The translations under genes were made by a program, and so were the position numbers. 64,000 nt of DNA, taken from the NCBI RefSeq assembly GCF_003990335.1, contig NZ_CP034683.1, forward strand, positions 3,579,501-3,643,500. The letters run 5' to 3'. The number at the start of each line of letters is the position of its first letter. Position 1 is the first letter of the stretch. Positions 48,409 to 59,745 of this stretch are shown piece after piece. The DNA is from Rheinheimera mangrovi (GTDB taxonomy: Bacteria > Pseudomonadota > Gammaproteobacteria > Enterobacterales > Alteromonadaceae). The notes below the pieces were generated by a model. That model did no database searches, had not been told where the DNA came from, and worked only from the letters and a program-made list of their open reading frames with translations.

Positions 48409-48759
48409 TTAATCCATCAAAGCCGCAATGGCATTGTCAAACAGGTTTTTGATCAACAATGATATTTCCTGAATGAGCTCTGTCTGCTGCGCCGTGGCCG
48501 GTTCTTCCAAAACAGAAGCTAAAACCTCCTGGAAGTCATACAAAATACCATCTACTTCGCGCACTATCATGCTGCGATGGTTCATTTCCAGTTCGGTATG
48601 CTGAGTACACAGCTGGATAATTTGCTCAGCGATGGACTCTTCCAGCACTTCACCCAGAGTTTTAGCACCAGCGACGACAGGGCCGCGTTGTTCAAACAGC
48701 GACAAATGCTCCGTGAGAAACTGGATCAAATGCTCATAGCCGGGTTTATCAGTTACCAT
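48409..48759 (-). CDS. DUF3802-like protein
   Basis: 116 residues from ATG 48759; 17 in-frame codons upstream have no ribosome site and are not family-like, while AGGTGTCC precedes 48759. Entirely helical, acidic, with blocks TLGEVLEESIAEQI, LEMNHRSMIVREVDGILYD and EVLASVLEEPAT that match the DUF3802 family of Vibrio/Shewanella as I recall it. No signal peptide or catalytic motif. Function unknown. It sits between yhfA and the arginine genes. Confidence 0.7.
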   Translation of the reverse strand: MVTDKPGYEHLIQFLTEHLSLFEQRGPVVAGAKTLGEVLEESIAEQIIQLCTQHTELEMNHRSMIVREVDGILYDFQEVLASVLEEPATAQQTELIQEISLLIKNLFDNAIAALMD

Positions 48760-48877
48760 ACAAAAAGGACACCTATAGTGCACAACGCAGAAATTCAACC
48801 TTCTGAGCATGACACAAAAGCCCAGACAAGTTGTGGTTAAGTGAGTGTCATTTAAGCAAATTTTTTTTCATAAAACA

Positions 48878-48898
48878 AATCGGGGCAAGGCCCCGATT
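48878..48898 (-). terminator. Terminator after astD
   Basis: Perfect 9-bp stem AATCGGGGC / GCCCCGATT with loop AAG, 32 bases after the astD stop. On the minus strand TGTTTTATG follows. Confidence 0.7.
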
Positions 48899-48930
48899 GA
48901 AATAAAACTAAAAAACACACGTCGCTTGCG

Positions 48931-50415
<1,485 letters not shown>

Positions 50416-50422
50416 TTAAAGA

Positions 50423-51439
50423 TTAAATCCGGGCTAAACGCACCCAATCGCCGTTACCTACCTGCAATAGTTCTGCGCATTCAGCAGGTAAGATTACCAC
50501 TTCGCTGTCTTCTGCCAGTTGCAGGTAAAGCCAGGTGGCTCTGAAGTCCTCCAGTTTGGTGTTTGACACCATGTAGGATTGGCCACCTGTGACAGCACCA
50601 ATCTGGACTTGCAACTTACGGCTACTGCGCACACTGCGGATATGCTCTACTTTGGCTTCAACCGTTGGGCCTGCGTCAAAAATATCGACATAACCAGTAT
50701 TAGAAAAACCTTCTGATTGCAGCAAAGCTAAAGCCGGACGGGTTTTTTCGTGCACTTTGCCTATTACAGCCTGAGCTTCTTTACTTAATAAAGTGACGTA
50801 AATTGGGTACTTCGGCATCAGCTCAGCAATAAACACCTTCTGGCCTATACCTGTCAGGTAGTCTGCTGTTGGGAAATCCACTGAAAAGAAGCTGTCCTGC
50901 AGCCATTTCCAGAACGGTGAGTGCCCATCTTCATCGGACACTCCTCGCATTTCAGCAATCACCCTGTCGGCAAAACGCGAACGGAATTCGGCAATAAATA
51001 AAAAACGGAACTTAGATAACAAACGACCATTGTTTTGTTTGCGACTCGTCTCGCGTAAAAACAAGGTACAAAGCTCTGACACTCCGGTGTAATCATTACA
51101 AAGCGTCAGAATATCTACCGGGTTATAAACCCCTAAAGCACGGGAGGTATGCACTACCTTACCTAAATGGTAATGATAAAACGCATCTTCCAGCCCTACT
51201 GCGGCTTCGATAGCACTGGTGCCTACTACAGCGCCTGTTGCAGGGTCTTCCAGTACAAACAGATACCCCTCATCACCTGGCTTCGTTACCTTTTTGGCAA
51301 AGGAACTTTCCGACCGGCTGATCTTACGTTGTAACAACTCATCATTGACGGGCAACGAAGTAAAGCCATGACCTGATTCGACAGCAATGTCGTACAGTTC
51401 AGCATAATCTTCGGCTCGGATTGGGCGAATGACCATCAT
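50423..51439 (-). CDS. astA: Arginine N-succinyltransferase
   Basis: 338 residues. GNAT-like, with IRPIRAEDYAELYDIAVESGHGFTSLP, FLFIAEFRSRFADRVIAEMRG and SPFWKWLQDSFF typical of AstA. It transfers succinyl from succinyl-CoA to arginine, the first step of ammonia-producing arginine breakdown. The start is ambiguous between two adjacent ATGs (51439, 51436). A hairpin lies about 30 bases upstream. Confidence 0.95.
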   Translation of the reverse strand: MMVIRPIRAEDYAELYDIAVESGHGFTSLPVNDELLQRKISRSESSFAKKVTKPGDEGYLFVLEDPATGAVVGTSAIEAAVGLEDAFYHYHLGKVVHTSRALGVYNPVDILTLCNDYTGVSELCTLFLRETSRKQNNGRLLSKFRFLFIAEFRSRFADRVIAEMRGVSDEDGHSPFWKWLQDSFFSVDFPTADYLTGIGQKVFIAELMPKYPIYVTLLSKEAQAVIGKVHEKTRPALALLQSEGFSNTGYVDIFDAGPTVEAKVEHIRSVRSSRKLQVQIGAVTGGQSYMVSNTKLEDFRATWLYLQLAEDSEVVILPAECAELLQVGNGDWVRLARI

Positions 51440-51468
51440 AGTCGCTTACTCCAGTTAGTTTGCTTCAG

Positions 51469-51491
51469 AGCGCCCGATCGTAGCGGGCGCT
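51469..51491. other. Hairpin in the astA leader
   Basis: AGCGCCCG / CGGGCGCT (8 bp) around ATCGTAG, followed on the plus strand by TCATTTTTT. Read in the astA direction no T run follows, so here it looks more like an RNA-processing or stability element between argD and astA. Confidence 0.5.
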
Positions 51492-51542
51492 TCATTTTTT
51501 GCTTTATTGTATTTGTAATCAGACAGTGTACAGAGGCAAAGT

Positions 51543-53083
<1,541 letters not shown>

Positions 53084-54202
53084 TTATTCAAATGACAGTT
53101 TTTTCAGGTCAAGTCCAGATAACATTTTTCGCATTTCATTATGAATGCCAGCGTCATTTAATAACTTATTGGCATCATCCACTTCAAGCCGTTGTTCCTG
53201 AACTAAAAATTTCACCTGAACATAAGTATTGGCTTGTTTAACTACACGGGTTAAATCTGTGCAGCTGCTTAAAGGCGTTTCATCAACAATCTGATCCAAA
53301 ATAGCAGCAAGCGGCATACGTTTTAACTGCCAGCGGGCAATTAAATCAGCACTGATGATGCCGGCAAATTCTTCAATGCTGCTGGATAAGAAACCAGCAT
53401 CTGCATCTAAAGCTTCTAAAGCGTCTGTCAGCTCATTATCGCGGGCATCACGGGCTCGCAACAACTCGGTGCGCTTCACCTGAGCATAACTTCGCAGGTA
53501 ATTTCGGATCACCACCATATGCCCCATGGTCTGGAACATAGCGGCGCAAAAGGCAACAAAACCATTCAGACCCTGTGAATTTGCAATTTCACGGGCAGAT
53601 AAAGCAGTAGCTAAAGAATACTCCCATATTTTGACTTTAAACTGGGCAAAAGGATCTGTGGAGTGTGGAATACAATGGCGAAATGCATAAACGGGTACCA
53701 ATGCCTGCAAAGCTTCAATACCCAAAAAGCGCAATGCCGTTTTAATATCTTTCACCAGATTACCAGAGCTGGTTTTATTGCGATAACGCGGCTGGTTCAC
53801 TAACCTCAGTACATCTTCTTTCAACCATTGCACGTTAGTGATCAACGGGTCCAATTGGTTCAAGGTCACAGCTTTAGCGCTTAATGCATCGATTAATGCC
53901 GGAAAGTTTGGTCCCAGGTCAAACAACGAACTGCTGACCACTTCAATGCTGCTCAGGCGTTGCATTAGTTCCTGAGCAACTTCATCGTGCAAATGGGCCT
54001 GAGTAAAGTCGAGGAAGATTTTTTTTGCATTCTCGCCAGACTGGCGTGCCTCCTGAGCTTTACGTTCTACTTCCAGCATAGGACGTTGCTCGTTCGTTGT
54101 TTGCTGGTTTTTTAAATAACGTAACCGCTTCTGATTAGGGTCAACACCAATCAGATTATCGATAAACAGCTGCTCCAGGGAGGAGAAAGAAGACAAAGAC
54201 AT
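53084..54202 (-). CDS. HDOD-domain protein
   Basis: 372 residues. The central segment (about 105-310) is an HDOD domain, a degenerate HD fold: LVNQPRYRNK, VKDIKTALRFLGIEALQALVPVYAF, and IWEYSLATALSAREIA in place of the metal-binding HD. Such proteins lack phosphohydrolase residues and act as signalling scaffolds, often linked to c-di-GMP or motility. The N-terminal ~100 residues are helical. Lies just downstream of pabA. Confidence 0.85.
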   Translation of the reverse strand: MSLSSFSSLEQLFIDNLIGVDPNQKRLRYLKNQQTTNEQRPMLEVERKAQEARQSGENAKKIFLDFTQAHLHDEVAQELMQRLSSIEVVSSSLFDLGPNFPALIDALSAKAVTLNQLDPLITNVQWLKEDVLRLVNQPRYRNKTSSGNLVKDIKTALRFLGIEALQALVPVYAFRHCIPHSTDPFAQFKVKIWEYSLATALSAREIANSQGLNGFVAFCAAMFQTMGHMVVIRNYLRSYAQVKRTELLRARDARDNELTDALEALDADAGFLSSSIEEFAGIISADLIARWQLKRMPLAAILDQIVDETPLSSCTDLTRVVKQANTYVQVKFLVQEQRLEVDDANKLLNDAGIHNEMRKMLSGLDLKKLSFE

Positions 54203-54224
54203 AACTACCCTTTACTTTATGTGT

Positions 54225-54830
54225 TTACACATCATATTTATCATTATTGTTCAGGCCTTTGCACAATGTCAGAAAGTTCCGTAATAACTGATGACCTTGC
54301 TCAGTTAATATGGCCTCAGGATGAAATTGCACCCCATGCACAGCCAGCTTTTTATGCGACAGAGCCATGATTTCCGGGCTATCTGCTTCAGTCCAGGCTT
54401 CAATACTAAAATCATCAGGCACCGAATCTTTTTCAACCACCAAAGAGTGATAGCGAGTCACACTCAAGGGGTTATTCAAGCCTTTAAACAGGCCTTCTTC
54501 TCTGTGCTTAATCAGCGAATTTTTGCCATGCATCACAGTTTTAGCCCGCACCACTTTAGCGCCAAAAGCCTGGGCTATTGCCTGATGCCCCAGGCAAACC
54601 CCTAATATAGGAATTTGTCCGGCAAAATGCTGAATGGCAGCCAGCGATATTCCGGCCTGATCAGGACTACAAGGACCTGGTGATATCACCAGGCTAGAAG
54701 GCCGGATAGCCGCAATTTGCGTCAGGCTGATTTCATCATTACGACGCACCAGCACCTGCTCACCTAATTCAGCAAAATACTGAACTAAATTGTAGGTAAA
54801 AGAATCGTAATTATCTATCAATAAAATCAT
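54225..54830 (-). CDS. pabA: Aminodeoxychorismate/anthranilate synthase component II
   Basis: 201 residues. Glutamine amidotransferase with Cys79 (GVCLGHQ) and the FHPEA motif; starts [19 protein letters not shown]. It feeds ammonia to PabB for p-aminobenzoate and folate. Called pabA rather than trpG from its argD and trpS neighbours, as in E. coli; the protein may serve both. Confidence 0.92.
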   Translation of the reverse strand: MILLIDNYDSFTYNLVQYFAELGEQVLVRRNDEISLTQIAAIRPSSLVISPGPCSPDQAGISLAAIQHFAGQIPILGVCLGHQAIAQAFGAKVVRAKTVMHGKNSLIKHREEGLFKGLNNPLSVTRYHSLVVEKDSVPDDFSIEAWTEADSPEIMALSHKKLAVHGVQFHPEAILTEQGHQLLRNFLTLCKGLNNNDKYDV

Positions 54831-54877
54831 AACAATCCGGCTTTTAAAGCACTATTATCAATCAAACCCAAGGTTAG

Positions 54878-55909
54878 TTAGCCAGGTAAGACAAAACCTA
54901 CAGCGTCATAGACTTTCTCAAGTGTGACTGAAGCACGGGCTCTTGCCTCTGCTGCACCTTGTTTTAATACCTGATTCATCAGGCTCTGATCCTGACGAAT
55001 TTCATGGAATTTGGCCTGCACTGGTTCTAATAACGCAATCACGGCATCAGCCACGTCGCCTTTTAAATGGCCATACATTTTGCCTTCATACTCAGCAACC
55101 AGACTGTCAATCGGCTTCCCAGTCACACCACTTAAGATGCTCAGCAGGTTGGCAACACCGGCTTTGTTTTCCAGATCGTAAGTGACACGAGGAGGATCCT
55201 CTGAGTCTGTCATGGCCTTTTTGAATTTTTTGCTGATCATCTTCGGATCTTCCAGCAAACCAACAAAATTCCATGGGTTCTCATCCGACTTCGACATCTT
55301 TTTCGTCGGCTCCTGCAAACTCATTACCCGCGCTGCAACGTCAGGAATATAAGGTTCTGGCACAGTAAAAATGTCGCCATGCAAAGCATTAAAACGAGTG
55401 GCGATGTCACGGGCCAGTTCCAGATGTTGCTTCTGATCATGGCCGACCGGAATTTGGTGGGCGTTATAGATCAGAATATCAGCCGCCATCAGCACAGGAT
55501 AAGTAAACAAACCAGCATTTATGTTATTGGCATGGCGTTCAGATTTATCTTTAAACTGCGTCATACGGCTTAATTCGCCAAACTGGGTATAGCAATTTAA
55601 AATCCAGTTCAGTTGACTGTGCTCCGGCACATGAGACTGCATAAAGACGCTGGAGCGGTTTGGATCTATACCACAAGCCAGATACAAAGCCAGACTGTCG
55701 AGCGACGCATTACGCAGCGCAACAGGGTCCTGACGCACTGTGATGGCATGCAAATCCACAATGCAGTACAAACAGTCGTAGTCGTCCTGCATCCTGTCCC
55801 AATGGCGCAAGGCCCCCAGATAATTGCCTATGGTGAGCTGACCTGAAGGCTGAGCACCACTTAAAACTATAGGTTTAGCTGTTGGGCTATTGGATTTTGA
55901 CTCTGACAT
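54878..55909 (-). CDS. trpS: Tryptophan-tRNA ligase
   Basis: 343 residues. Class I synthetase with [13 protein letters not shown] (HIGH-like) and KMSKS ([13 protein letters not shown]). Its ATG follows directly on the gph stop (TAGATG). Conserved rpe-gph-trpS order. Confidence 0.97.
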   Translation of the reverse strand: MSESKSNSPTAKPIVLSGAQPSGQLTIGNYLGALRHWDRMQDDYDCLYCIVDLHAITVRQDPVALRNASLDSLALYLACGIDPNRSSVFMQSHVPEHSQLNWILNCYTQFGELSRMTQFKDKSERHANNINAGLFTYPVLMAADILIYNAHQIPVGHDQKQHLELARDIATRFNALHGDIFTVPEPYIPDVAARVMSLQEPTKKMSKSDENPWNFVGLLEDPKMISKKFKKAMTDSEDPPRVTYDLENKAGVANLLSILSGVTGKPIDSLVAEYEGKMYGHLKGDVADAVIALLEPVQAKFHEIRQDQSLMNQVLKQGAAEARARASVTLEKVYDAVGFVLPG

Positions 55910-56593
55910 CTATCTTTCCTGTTCTAAACTACAAATGGCATCTGGCAGCGAGGAAAAAGACTCCAACACCAGATCCGGCTGACTATGCGCAATGGATTGG
56001 CCGTGATTATACCCATAGCTCAGCGCAATAACAGGCATACCAGCGGCACGGGCAGCAAATATATCGTTTTCCGAATCACCCACCAGCAAAATATCTGTAA
56101 CCTGAAGTTGCTGCTGTTCTGCAAGTGCCAGCAACATCTGCGGATCAGGTTTGGCTTTAGCCACGTCATCTGCACACCAGATAGCTTTAAAAAAGCGCCC
56201 GATCCGCAAATGTTCTAACAAAGGTTCGGTAAACTGCCGTGGTTTATTGGTGACCAAAGCCAGGGGATAACGCTCACTTAGCTGTGCTAATACTTCAGGC
56301 ACCAGATCAAATAAGCGGGTTGCAGAGCCGTTGCTTTGTTGGTAAAAATCAATAAACAACTGCTGTGCAGTTTCAAATTCAGCTGCATCGCAACTGCCGG
56401 GTTCAAGCCTGCCTGTTAGTGCTCTTTTAATCAGCATCGCCATGCCGTTGCCAAGCCAATGCTGCACTTGCATCAGACTAACCTGCGCTTTGCCAAGCCT
56501 AGCCATCATCTGATTTAATGCGGCTAAAATGTCAGGAGCGCTGTCGACTAAAGTGCCATCTAAATCAAAGGCTAATAACTGAAAAGGCTGCAC
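55910..56593 (-). CDS. gph: Phosphoglycolate phosphatase
   Basis: 227 residues, HAD family. DLDGTLVD holds nucleophile Asp9 and Asp11 (FDLDGTLVD); later motifs ALVTNKPRQF and LLVGDSENDIFAARAAG. It removes 2-phosphoglycolate made during DNA repair. Starts with GTG 56593, which overlaps the rpe stop by one base (TAGTG), so translation is coupled. Confidence 0.94.
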   Translation of the reverse strand: MQPFQLLAFDLDGTLVDSAPDILAALNQMMARLGKAQVSLMQVQHWLGNGMAMLIKRALTGRLEPGSCDAAEFETAQQLFIDFYQQSNGSATRLFDLVPEVLAQLSERYPLALVTNKPRQFTEPLLEHLRIGRFFKAIWCADDVAKAKPDPQMLLALAEQQQLQVTDILLVGDSENDIFAARAAGMPVIALSYGYNHGQSIAHSQPDLVLESFSSLPDAICSLEQER

Positions 56594-57267
56594 TAGTTCA
56601 CTCCAGCCAGTTCAGCTCTCATCTGATCAATTACTTTTTGATAATCGCTCTGGCTGAAAATAGCAGAACCGGCCACAAAAGTATCAGCGCCTGCTTCTGC
56701 TATCTCGCGGATATTTTCTACCTTCACACCGCCATCTATTTCCAGCCGAATGGGTAACCCACTTTGGTCGATGATCTGTCGGGCCTGTTGCAGCTTCTTT
56801 AAGGTTGCGGGAATAAAAGACTGACCGCCAAACCCCGGGTTGACCGACATCAACAGCACTAAGTCCACTTTATCCAGTACATAGTCTAAGTAACTTAATG
56901 GAGTGGCCGGATTAAACACCAGACCCGCCTTACAGCCGTGTTGACGAATAAGCTGCAAAGTACGATCGATGTGTTTCGACGCTTCAGGATGAAAACTAAT
57001 GATCGAAGCACCAGCATCAGCAAAAGCAGGTACCAGAGTATCGACGTTTTCCACCATCAAATGCACATCGACAGGAGCTGTTACACCATAGTTACGCAAC
57101 GCACTGCAAATCATCGGACCAAAAGTTAAATTTGGCACATAGTGGTTGTCCATCACATCAAAATGCACAACATCGGCTCCGGCTTTTAACACACGAACGA
57201 CGTCTTCACCCAGGCGAGCAAAATCTGCGGATAAAATTGACGGAGCAATCCAGTTTGGTTGACGCAT
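56593..57267 (-). CDS. rpe: Ribulose-phosphate 3-epimerase
   Basis: 224 residues, TIM barrel: [46 protein letters not shown] and [11 protein letters not shown]. Metal ligands are the His and Asp residues in these motifs. It interconverts ribulose-5-P and xylulose-5-P. First of rpe-gph-trpS. Confidence 0.97.
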   Translation of the reverse strand: MRQPNWIAPSILSADFARLGEDVVRVLKAGADVVHFDVMDNHYVPNLTFGPMICSALRNYGVTAPVDVHLMVENVDTLVPAFADAGASIISFHPEASKHIDRTLQLIRQHGCKAGLVFNPATPLSYLDYVLDKVDLVLLMSVNPGFGGQSFIPATLKKLQQARQIIDQSGLPIRLEIDGGVKVENIREIAEAGADTFVAGSAIFSQSDYQKVIDQMRAELAGVN

Positions 57268-57507
57268 CTGATCTCCAAAAGGCAGTTGTAATAACGCAAG
57301 GCCCAGACTTTACTGAATCATTAAGAAAAAATCATCTTTGTCGGCAAGGCGTTCTGCACGAAAATCAAGCAACAACGCACCGTTTTTGCACATAAATAAT
57401 AAAACACTCTGGCACATTTTAACTATCCAATTGATTTACATAGAAATAAAGCAATGGCATAAAAAATGGACTGTATTGATGGGAACTAATAGATAAGGGC
57501 AAATAAA

Positions 57508-58260
57508 ATGACAAAAAAAGTAACACTGGGATCAAAAGCAACAAGTAAAACAATTCGCCGTAGCCTCGTAGCATTACTCATTGCAGGCAGCAGTTTCGGT
57601 GTAGGTGCGGCAAGCCTGACAGGCAACGTAGCCTTGACCTCTGATTATTTATTCCGTGGTATCTCTCAGACGGATGAAGGCCCGGCTGTGCAGGGTGGTT
57701 TTACATTAAGCGGTGAATCAGGCTTTTATTTGTCAACCTGGGGTTCAAATATTAAATTTGGCGAAGGCAGCATGGAGCTGGATATTCTGGCTGGCTGGAC
57801 CGGTGCCTTAAACGACAGCTGGAATGTGGACGTTGGCGTGATGCAATACCGCTATCCAAAAGGCGACAATGCGGTTGATGAATTTAACTTCTACGAAGGT
57901 TATGCCAAGTTCTTCTATGACAGCTGGACTTTAGGTGTAGCTTATTCACCTGACTATTTTGGTACTGGTGTCGATGACTATTACTACCTGTCTGCAGACT
58001 ACAAATACAGCCTGGTAGAAAACATCGCATTAGATTTACACTTTGGCTACAACGCTTTTGAAGACGAAGCCGAGTTTGAAACCTTTTTAGCCGCGGGTCC
58101 TGTTGGTAGCGATACTTACATAGACTGGAGCATCGGCTTCAGTACTGAAGTCTTAGGTGCAGGCGTGTCTCTGAAGTATGCTGATACGGATATCGACGGT
58201 TCAGCAGAATGTAATTTATGTGACGGTCGTGCAGTGCTGACCTTAAGCAAAACCTTCTAA
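57508..58260 (+). CDS. TorF-family putative porin
   Basis: 250 residues with a signal peptide (ends VGA, about residue 34) and the TIGR02001/TorF pattern: ASLTGNVALTSDYLFRGISQTDEGPAVQGGF, then YYYLSADYKYSLVENIALDLHFGYN, ending TLSKTF. Predicted outer-membrane barrel of unknown substrate. It sits with two further plus-strand genes between dam and rpe, breaking the usual minus-strand run. A strong terminator follows. Confidence 0.88.
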   Translation: MTKKVTLGSKATSKTIRRSLVALLIAGSSFGVGAASLTGNVALTSDYLFRGISQTDEGPAVQGGFTLSGESGFYLSTWGSNIKFGEGSMELDILAGWTGALNDSWNVDVGVMQYRYPKGDNAVDEFNFYEGYAKFFYDSWTLGVAYSPDYFGTGVDDYYYLSADYKYSLVENIALDLHFGYNAFEDEAEFETFLAAGPVGSDTYIDWSIGFSTEVLGAGVSLKYADTDIDGSAECNLCDGRAVLTLSKTF

Positions 58261-58267
58261 ACCGTGC

Positions 58268-58299
58268 AAACAGGGCAAAATCTAAGTTTTGCCCTGTTT
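58268..58299 (+). terminator. Terminator after the TorF-like gene
   Basis: Perfect 13-bp stem AAACAGGGCAAAA / TTTTGCCCTGTTT with loop TCTAAG, seven bases after the stop. Confidence 0.85.
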
Positions 58300-58333
58300 A
58301 TTCAACCCACTGTAGTAAAAAGCTGGTATAAAA

Positions 58334-58349
58334 AGTGACTTTTGTCACT
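58334..58349. promoter_or_regulatory. Palindrome upstream of the small exported-protein gene
   Basis: AGTGACTTTTGTCACT, perfect 6-bp arms, about 20 bases upstream of the -35 box. A regulator site is possible; I cannot name the regulator. Confidence 0.35.
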
Positions 58350-58368
58350 ACTCTGTGAAGTTATAAAC

Positions 58369-58397
58369 TTGTAACTTGTAGTCAACTTGAGTATTAT
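58369..58397 (+). promoter_or_regulatory. Promoter for the small exported-protein gene
   Basis: -35 TTGTAA (58369-58374), 17-base spacer, -10 TATTAT (58392-58397). Predicted transcript start is about 25 bases before ATG 58429. Confidence 0.6.
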
Positions 58398-58428
58398 CCA
58401 GCACATAATTCAACCAGTTGAGGTTCAT

Positions 58429-58695
58429 ATGAAGCAGCTAGCATCCCGCAAAATAATGCCCGTTTTGGTCGTTAGTTTGTGTATTGGTGTTTTTGCTTAT
58501 AACCATAAGAGCGCAACGACTGAGTTATGTCAGGCTTCAGTGCAAGCCGATCCATCTAAGCCCCTGGTTATCACTTCATTATGCAAACCATCTCAGCAAA
58601 GTTGGTTTAGCTGGCTGCAAGGCAACAGCCGCTCCACTCAGTTTCATTTCGTCGATTTACTGGAGTTACTGAATCGTTTTGACCACAGAGGTTAA
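58429..58695 (+). CDS. Small exported or membrane protein of unknown function
   Basis: 88 residues from ATG 58429 (GAGG eight bases upstream; an earlier in-frame ATG at 58387 lies upstream of the likely transcript start). One N-terminal hydrophobic segment (about 8-22, KIMPVLVVSLCIGVFAY) serves as signal or anchor. Two cysteines follow (ELCQAS, SLCKPS), perhaps a disulfide outside the membrane. No family recognised. Only one base separates its stop from the DUF2970 start, so they form a unit. Confidence 0.65.
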   Translation: MKQLASRKIMPVLVVSLCIGVFAYNHKSATTELCQASVQADPSKPLVITSLCKPSQQSWFSWLQGNSRSTQFHFVDLLELLNRFDHRG

Positions 58696-58696
58696 A

Positions 58697-58891
58697 ATGG
58701 CAAAAGCCCCTGGCTTTAAGCAAGTACTCAAAGCTGTATTCGGCGCTATTGTTGGAGTTCAATCTGAACAGCAACGGCAACAAGACTTTCAGACAACAGT
58801 CATCTGGCCTTATTTAGTTGCCGGAATTTTTGCTGTCGTGGCTTTTGTAGTGCTATTACTACTGCTGGTCAGCTGGGTTGTAGAACGCTGA
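58697..58891 (+). CDS. DUF2970-like small membrane protein
   Basis: 64 residues from ATG 58697. A short cytoplasmic N-terminus (KQVLKAVFGAIVGVQSEQQRQQDFQ) and one strong transmembrane helix (about 40-60, YLVAGIFAVVAFVVLLLLLVSWVV), the DUF2970 layout with its GVQS and DF residues. The last 82 bases overlap the 3' end of dam on the other strand. Function unknown. Confidence 0.75.
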   Translation: MAKAPGFKQVLKAVFGAIVGVQSEQQRQQDFQTTVIWPYLVAGIFAVVAFVVLLLLLVSWVVER

Positions 58892-59709
58892 TCCTTTGTT
58901 GCGTATAACGCAAACAGCTCTGCGACTTTTCCACGCGTTGCGCCTTTCTGACTAATAGAACGCCCTACCTGAATAGACGTCAGTTGTGCTTTTTCATACA
59001 GCTTACGGGTTAAAGTTGTGTCGTGATTACTGATCACCACACTGATACCGCGGCTTTGGCAGTTTTCCGCCAGATTCGCCAGTTCAGCCTGATCATCCAA
59101 ATCAAAACTGTTTTTCGCATAAGAGGTAAAACTGGCTGTACGGCTCAGTGGTACATAAGGTGGATCACAATACACCACTGCTGGTGAACTGATTTGCTGC
59201 ATCAACGCATTGTAATCCATACAAACAAACTTGGCTTTTTGCGCCTTTTCGGCAAAAAACCATAGCTCAGCTTCAGGAAAATACGGCTTTTTATAGCTAC
59301 CAAAAGGCACGTTAAATTTACCACTGCTGTTGTAACGGCATAAACCGTTATAACCATGGCGGTTTAAATACAAAAACAACAAAGAGCGCTGATAGCTGTC
59401 TGTACTCTGATTAAATTGTTCTCTGAAAGACAAATAGCTGCTTTTTTCGTTACTGCTTTGCACAAACAAACTTCTGGCATCCGCGATAAAACGAGCGGGC
59501 TGATTCTGCAATAACTGGTACAAATGGATTAAATCAGCATTGATATCGTTCAGCAGATACTCTGGATAATCTGTGTTTAAAAACACTGAACCAGCCCCAA
59601 CAAAAGGCTCCACCAATAAAGGTGCCTTTGGCAGCTGCTGTGAGATAGCATCAACTAAATTGTATTTGCCGCCAGCCCATTTCAGGAAAGCTCTGGACTT
59701 CTTTAGCAT
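58810..59709 (-). CDS. dam: DNA adenine methylase (GATC)
   Basis: 299 residues from ATG 59709 (E. coli 278). Motif I FVGAGSVF (36-43), K(A)WAGGK (10-15), and catalytic DPPY at 182-185. It methylates adenine in GATC for mismatch repair and replication control. The C-terminal ~27 residues (DQRSTTQLTSSSNSTTKATT) are a Ser/Thr-rich extension not found in E. coli Dam; they are encoded opposite the DUF2970 transmembrane helix. Part of aroK-aroB-damX-dam. Confidence 0.95.
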   Translation of the reverse strand: MLKKSRAFLKWAGGKYNLVDAISQQLPKAPLLVEPFVGAGSVFLNTDYPEYLLNDINADLIHLYQLLQNQPARFIADARSLFVQSSNEKSSYLSFREQFNQSTDSYQRSLLFLYLNRHGYNGLCRYNSSGKFNVPFGSYKKPYFPEAELWFFAEKAQKAKFVCMDYNALMQQISSPAVVYCDPPYVPLSRTASFTSYAKNSFDLDDQAELANLAENCQSRGISVVISNHDTTLTRKLYEKAQLTSIQVGRSISQKGATRGKVAELFALYATKDQRSTTQLTSSSNSTTKATTAKIPATK

Positions 59710-59745
59710 ACACAAGCCATATGTGAGCTCTGCAGCTGTGTGAAA

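Noticed and set aside
51469..51491. Terminator between argD and astA
   Set aside because: The T tract lies on the wrong side for the minus-strand transcript.
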